Position numbers and translations under genes: made by a program
Assembly (NCBI GenBank): GCA_031292565.1
Contig: JARLGW010000010.1
Location: 186,001 to 250,000, forward strand
Origin: Paludibacteraceae bacterium
GTDB lineage: Bacteria; Bacteroidota; Bacteroidia; Bacteroidales; Paludibacteraceae
Reading direction: 5' to 3'
Length of the DNA: 64,000 nucleotides
Shown: piece after piece, positions 61,801-64,000 of the stretch
Numbering within the stretch: position 1 is the stretch's first letter
Layout: every line of letters begins with the position of its first letter
The notes under the pieces: generated by a model
Told to the model about the DNA's origin: nothing
Database searches by the model: none
What the model saw: the letters and a program-made list of their open reading frames with translations, nothing else

Positions 61801-62797
61801 GTAGTGTGGCTAAGTAGTTATATACTTTATCATCATCTTTTAAAGCGAATTGATGAAATGCATCATTTCTTACCCATTGAAACCCTGGCCAATATGATAT
61901 TCCTTTTGCACCATATGCTAATGCCGCATAAATTTCATAATTAAATTCTGATTTACTTTTCACATTTATTCCATAATCAGATGGCTGTGGCACTGAGTCT
62001 AAGTAGTTTGAGTTATTTTTAAATGGAGTTAATCCATATATAAATGGTATAGAATTCTCAACACTTTTCATTCCAAAATCATAAAGTGATGTGAAAAAAG
62101 ATAAACTAGGATCAAATATTGGATATTGATCAAATGCAAATAAGTTTGGTTTAGAAGTGTTGAAATATTTTTGAATATAATTTTCCCTGTAGAATATGTC
62201 AGTATTATAAAATGGAAATAGTTTTGCGTAACGAATAAGAGAATTGTTTTTTTTGCAAATAAAATTTGTGAATTCTGGGATATATTCGATTAGATTATTA
62301 CATTCATTATTTGAGCTTGTGTTGTTACATGTTGATAAAGTAAAGGGTTTATCTGATACTAAATAACCTATAACATCAAAATCAGAACTACTAAATTTAT
62401 CAATGGTAGAATTGGCATTCACTTCATTAAAACTTGAAGTACTGATTATATCTCTTCTAGATGTCAATTCCTTCTGAATTAAAATTGATTTTAGTCCGGC
62501 ATTTTTAGCCATTTTAAAGAAACCATATTCACTACCAGTGGGCTGAGAGTCTGTTTCAAAGAAAACACAATTAAAATGATATTTATCTTTCATATCATTA
62601 AAAAAAGTTTGAGGATATGGATCGGATTTTCTCCAAGGTGCAGTATTTGTTTCGTTCTTTTCTCCTTCACTAAAATACCATTGAACCATAAACTCATTTA
62701 ACTGAGCATAAACATTGTGGCTTAAAATCAAGAGTATTATAAATAGACTTCTTTTTATAGTGAAAGATTTAATTATTTTTTGATAAAATATTCTCAT
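58814..62797 (-). CDS. T9SS-secreted GH42-like glycoside hydrolase with N-terminal second barrel
   Basis: A 1327-residue secreted protein. Signal peptide LFIILLILSHNVYA. Residues about 35-400 look like a first TIM-barrel (DVIGYLVSDKPF, AALAYGAKGISYWPGFQW). Residues about 580-980 look like a beta-galactosidase-type barrel (GVSLKLLWAEICPDGPENFN, VVPSISPDAEMEFPGYGMCG, KINFSSETNWPNYNHH), where the Glu of the last block could be the nucleophile. The C-terminus is a type A T9SS sorting domain (SVYPNPIRNDFILNI, DGIYMISFFKGKKSYQFKVI). It is AT-rich (GC well below the stress region). Substrate unknown. Confidence 0.8.
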   Translation of the reverse strand: MRIFYQKIIKSFTIKRSLFIILLILSHNVYAQLNEFMVQWYFSEGEKNETNTAPWRKSDPYPQTFFNDMKDKYHFNCVFFETDSQPTGSEYGFFKMAKNAGLKSILIQKELTSRRDIISTSSFNEVNANSTIDKFSSSDFDVIGYLVSDKPFTLSTCNNTSSNNECNNLIEYIPEFTNFICKKNNSLIRYAKLFPFYNTDIFYRENYIQKYFNTSKPNLFAFDQYPIFDPSLSFFTSLYDFGMKSVENSIPFIYGLTPFKNNSNYLDSVPQPSDYGINVKSKSEFNYEIYAALAYGAKGISYWPGFQWVRNDAFHQFALKDDDKVYNYLATLHEKLIKNSNILLHLNFASAYHVNVTSTTYLENNEQIHEFCNWSNFAKDNFAKQIFSDLNYPVIDSISNSVPQELAITFLTDSTNQIYFWLFNKSLERKMTLSLNLNNPSKDLLNGQYINSNFKIVHLEPGEAKLFTATSSPSNQITTNICDFVYDTSSNIGFYPFETASNINIGNIGSSYSVKVDPLVTKSFMAQHIDLKNTKICMGSNVRLKAYKDCNYSNQQRPTQVFDSNYKIIFVSSITRCLDKNWLNQIKQKWGATGVSLKLLWAEICPDGPENFNWDNADLAISNIIDAGLDVYIRVIMGQEKPDWVKPGSYDLTSNDFHTLHDGSLLNIDSLLNINSGRKYTLNIGSFKSTNCLLNFYKNVLNHININYPASLNIIKEVVPSISPDAEMEFPGYGMCGYSNPEIEKFKKYLQDKYINISNLNANWGSSFNNFDSINPKAFNWDSVGISYSYPIGRMDWINWKTSLLKCFVDSCAELTHAKYYKMGLQIGSIYDAILPRRGFYEITPLLENVDALRIADIIEYKPNFDFGADYARSTCKYWGIIKNKKINFSSETNWPNYNHHLDSTLCQDWSAQLQAYYKKGADAAYIVCWDLDSIANYEDRYRIWKNTLNSLSNKGSINVNYSKAVHLGCEENIYENTNPIVNRAYSKGDSVDYQTQFMLYSVTPHNNYINNPYNYDGQCDIVTNFMISNSPNYIQNNYQLLCLTQSSKYISNQAYLNLLRNDLNIRIINGTYYNDNGQGKYAIMSGLYNEYNQQRCPIPLIWRSRPDDLMLLFPTGNYPDNNYALTHNWSAGNNFDLLYWAENYGKNEYPNLNIKDTYNLFSYDSNIRKVWNSRSDLQQFFPDGHYTSSHSQNMIEWARIYGCNENPEELCSYKYWPYIGTPSVCNRTAKASIYATDYENLDILGSENIESVYPNPIRNDFILNINIGKDDKIDVNVIDCLGKIVKTLQVTQEKTRISLQDYADGIYMISFFKGKKSYQFKVIKQN

Positions 62798-62889
62798 TGA
62801 TTAATTCTTGATTCTGGTTTATCAATCTTATTTTGTTGTTCTTTATAACAATAGTTGTTGTTGCTCTATTTTAAGAGTGTTTTGAAAAC

Positions 62890-64000
62890 TTATTTCTTCT
62901 TCAAATTCTCTATCTCCGATCGCAGAGACTGTATTTCTTTTTGTTGTTGGATAGTATATAATGTTAATTCCTCTACTTTTTGAAGTAATTTTACCTGAAA
63001 TTCACCCATATCCACGCCGTTTTTTACCATATCGGCAGCAGCAGGTACATCTGGTAGATGCTTGTTCTCCTTTACGTATTCCGACAGCTCGTTTATATTT
63101 TTCAACTTATAATTATCTTCAAACACAAAGTCGGCACCTCCGTCAAGATTCACTAGAACTTCTTTTGCTCGGATTGTACCGTTAACATCTAATGGATATG
63201 CAGGGCTACCGATTCCAATACCGACATTACCATCACCACGAATTATAAATGGGGTAAACGAAGTTGCGCCCAAATCAGCAACCTTAAAATAATAACTGGC
63301 TACTTGATTTAATTCTGTTTGAAATGATGACACATTAATCGTCATTGCACGTATGGGATCAGAACTACTCGGGGCTGTAACATCTAAAGTTGAAACTGGA
63401 GAAACAGTTCCAATACCTACTTTTCCAAGAGTACTAATATTAAAAAATGGAGCAGAAAATGCATTATCATTCATAGTTCCTTGTCCGATAGCAAAAGTGT
63501 TTGAATTATAAACTGTTCCTATTGACCAAGCGGTAGAAGCTTCTCTGACCAAATTAATATATTGACCACTAGCAGCCGATTTGGTTATCATCAGATTACC
63601 ATTGTATCCTTCATCGGGACTAGCATCACTGGAAGTAATAGACGCATGACCTATGACACTTAAAGCTTGCTGCGGAGCATTGGTGTTTACGCCTAAACTT
63701 CCTAAAATATAAGAAGTTCCTTCGGTACTAAGTTTAACTTTTGATTCTGAAGTGAGATCTGTTTTTGTATTAAATATCTCCAGAGCGGATTCACATTGTC
63801 CTAATGATGATCCTCCGGGTTTAAGTTCTATCCTATTATACATATAATTTCCAACAGGTGACCCCATCACCAAAGAATGTCCCGGCCATTGTAAATGAGT
63901 ATAGTCCCAGCTGTTTACTGTTTCTGTATTCTGCAAAAATAAAATCCCTCCGGTTAAGGTTAATTTTCCAGAATCGGCTAGCAGCCTTACATCATAATCA
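62890..64000 (-). CDS. Tail-fibre-like secreted protein with endosialidase-chaperone-type end (5' partial)
   Basis: The frame is open to the right edge of the window, so the N-terminus is missing; a TTG at 63936 is in frame but internal, since RLLADSGKLTLTGGILFLQN reads through it. It has several NVGIGxxxPxYPLDVNG-type repeats (GKVGIGTVSPVSTLDV, GNVGIGIGSPAYPLDVNGTI), then VFEDNYKLKNINELSEYVKE, KHLPDVPAAADMVKNG and a C-terminal coiled coil (QVKLLQKVEELTLYTIQQQK). This is the standard layout of Bacteroidota tail-fibre-domain proteins. It lies 93 bp upstream of the GH42-like gene. Confidence 0.85.
   Translation of the reverse strand, partial: DYDVRLLADSGKLTLTGGILFLQNTETVNSWDYTHLQWPGHSLVMGSPVGNYMYNRIELKPGGSSLGQCESALEIFNTKTDLTSESKVKLSTEGTSYILGSLGVNTNAPQQALSVIGHASITSSDASPDEGYNGNLMITKSAASGQYINLVREASTAWSIGTVYNSNTFAIGQGTMNDNAFSAPFFNISTLGKVGIGTVSPVSTLDVTAPSSSDPIRAMTINVSSFQTELNQVASYYFKVADLGATSFTPFIIRGDGNVGIGIGSPAYPLDVNGTIRAKEVLVNLDGGADFVFEDNYKLKNINELSEYVKENKHLPDVPAAADMVKNGVDMGEFQVKLLQKVEELTLYTIQQQKEIQSLRSEIENLKKK

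Overview
The window comes from a member of the Bacteroidota. The signs are type IX secretion (T9SS) C-terminal sorting domains on large secreted proteins, SBBP/LamG/FN3-rich surface proteins, TTTG -7 promoter boxes, and BON/CsbD/YtxH stress proteins. No rRNA gene and no complete tRNA gene was found.

Region 1 (1-20.4 kb) is an envelope-stress and carbohydrate island on the + strand, with one block of surface proteins on the - strand (14.6-17.7 kb). It encodes BON, SHOCT, CsbD, a coiled-coil lipoprotein, a beta-barrel protein, a broken DUF5670 gene, YtxH, a holin-like (YqjE-type) protein, an AI-2E transporter, a GH130 phosphorylase, a two-domain glycosyltransferase, a PIG-L deacetylase, an AraC-type regulator, a hybrid kinase with Hpt, a receiver protein, a second GT4 and a GH100-like enzyme. 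These are tied together by a recurrent promoter element that I read directly in the sequence. It has two TGTAA half-sites 21 bp apart, the upstream one inside TGTGTGAATAATGTAA, followed after 25-26 bp by a TTTG -7 box. There are five good copies and two degenerate ones. One good copy drives no gene but a ~150-nt transcript that ends in a strong terminator, so it is a candidate small RNA. The window's AraC-type protein, whose own promoter carries a degenerate copy, is the most economical candidate regulator.

Region 2 (20.4-34 kb) starts with a decayed repeat, followed by five + strand secreted proteins: cohesin-like protein, LamG/dockerin-like protein, a giant SBBP/FN3/cohesin-like/dockerin-like protein, then second copies of the first two. 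Region 3 (34-47.6 kb) is a - strand locus that looks like a chaperone-usher fimbrial system, unusual for this phylum. It has four DUF4402 pilin-like proteins, a PapD-like chaperone, a small HTH-like protein and an usher-like protein that ends in OmpA-like and SPOR-like segments. Upstream of it lies a 2287-residue T9SS adhesin whose N-terminal 640 residues are paralogous to the giant protein of region 2, in inverted orientation.

Region 4 (47.6-58.8 kb) is AT-rich and scarred by mobile elements. It holds an integrase remnant beside a 3' tRNA(CAU) fragment with its terminator, several copies of a dispersed att-like repeat, a fused ETF beta-alpha gene with ETF-quinone oxidoreductase, a dihydroorotate-dehydrogenase-like gene broken by an amber codon, a HipB-HipS-HipT tripartite toxin-antitoxin set flanked by repeat copies, and an orphan toxin-antitoxin-type promoter/operator. 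Region 5 (58.8-64 kb) encodes a T9SS glycoside hydrolase (GH42-like) and the 3' part of a tail-fibre-like secreted protein that runs off the window.
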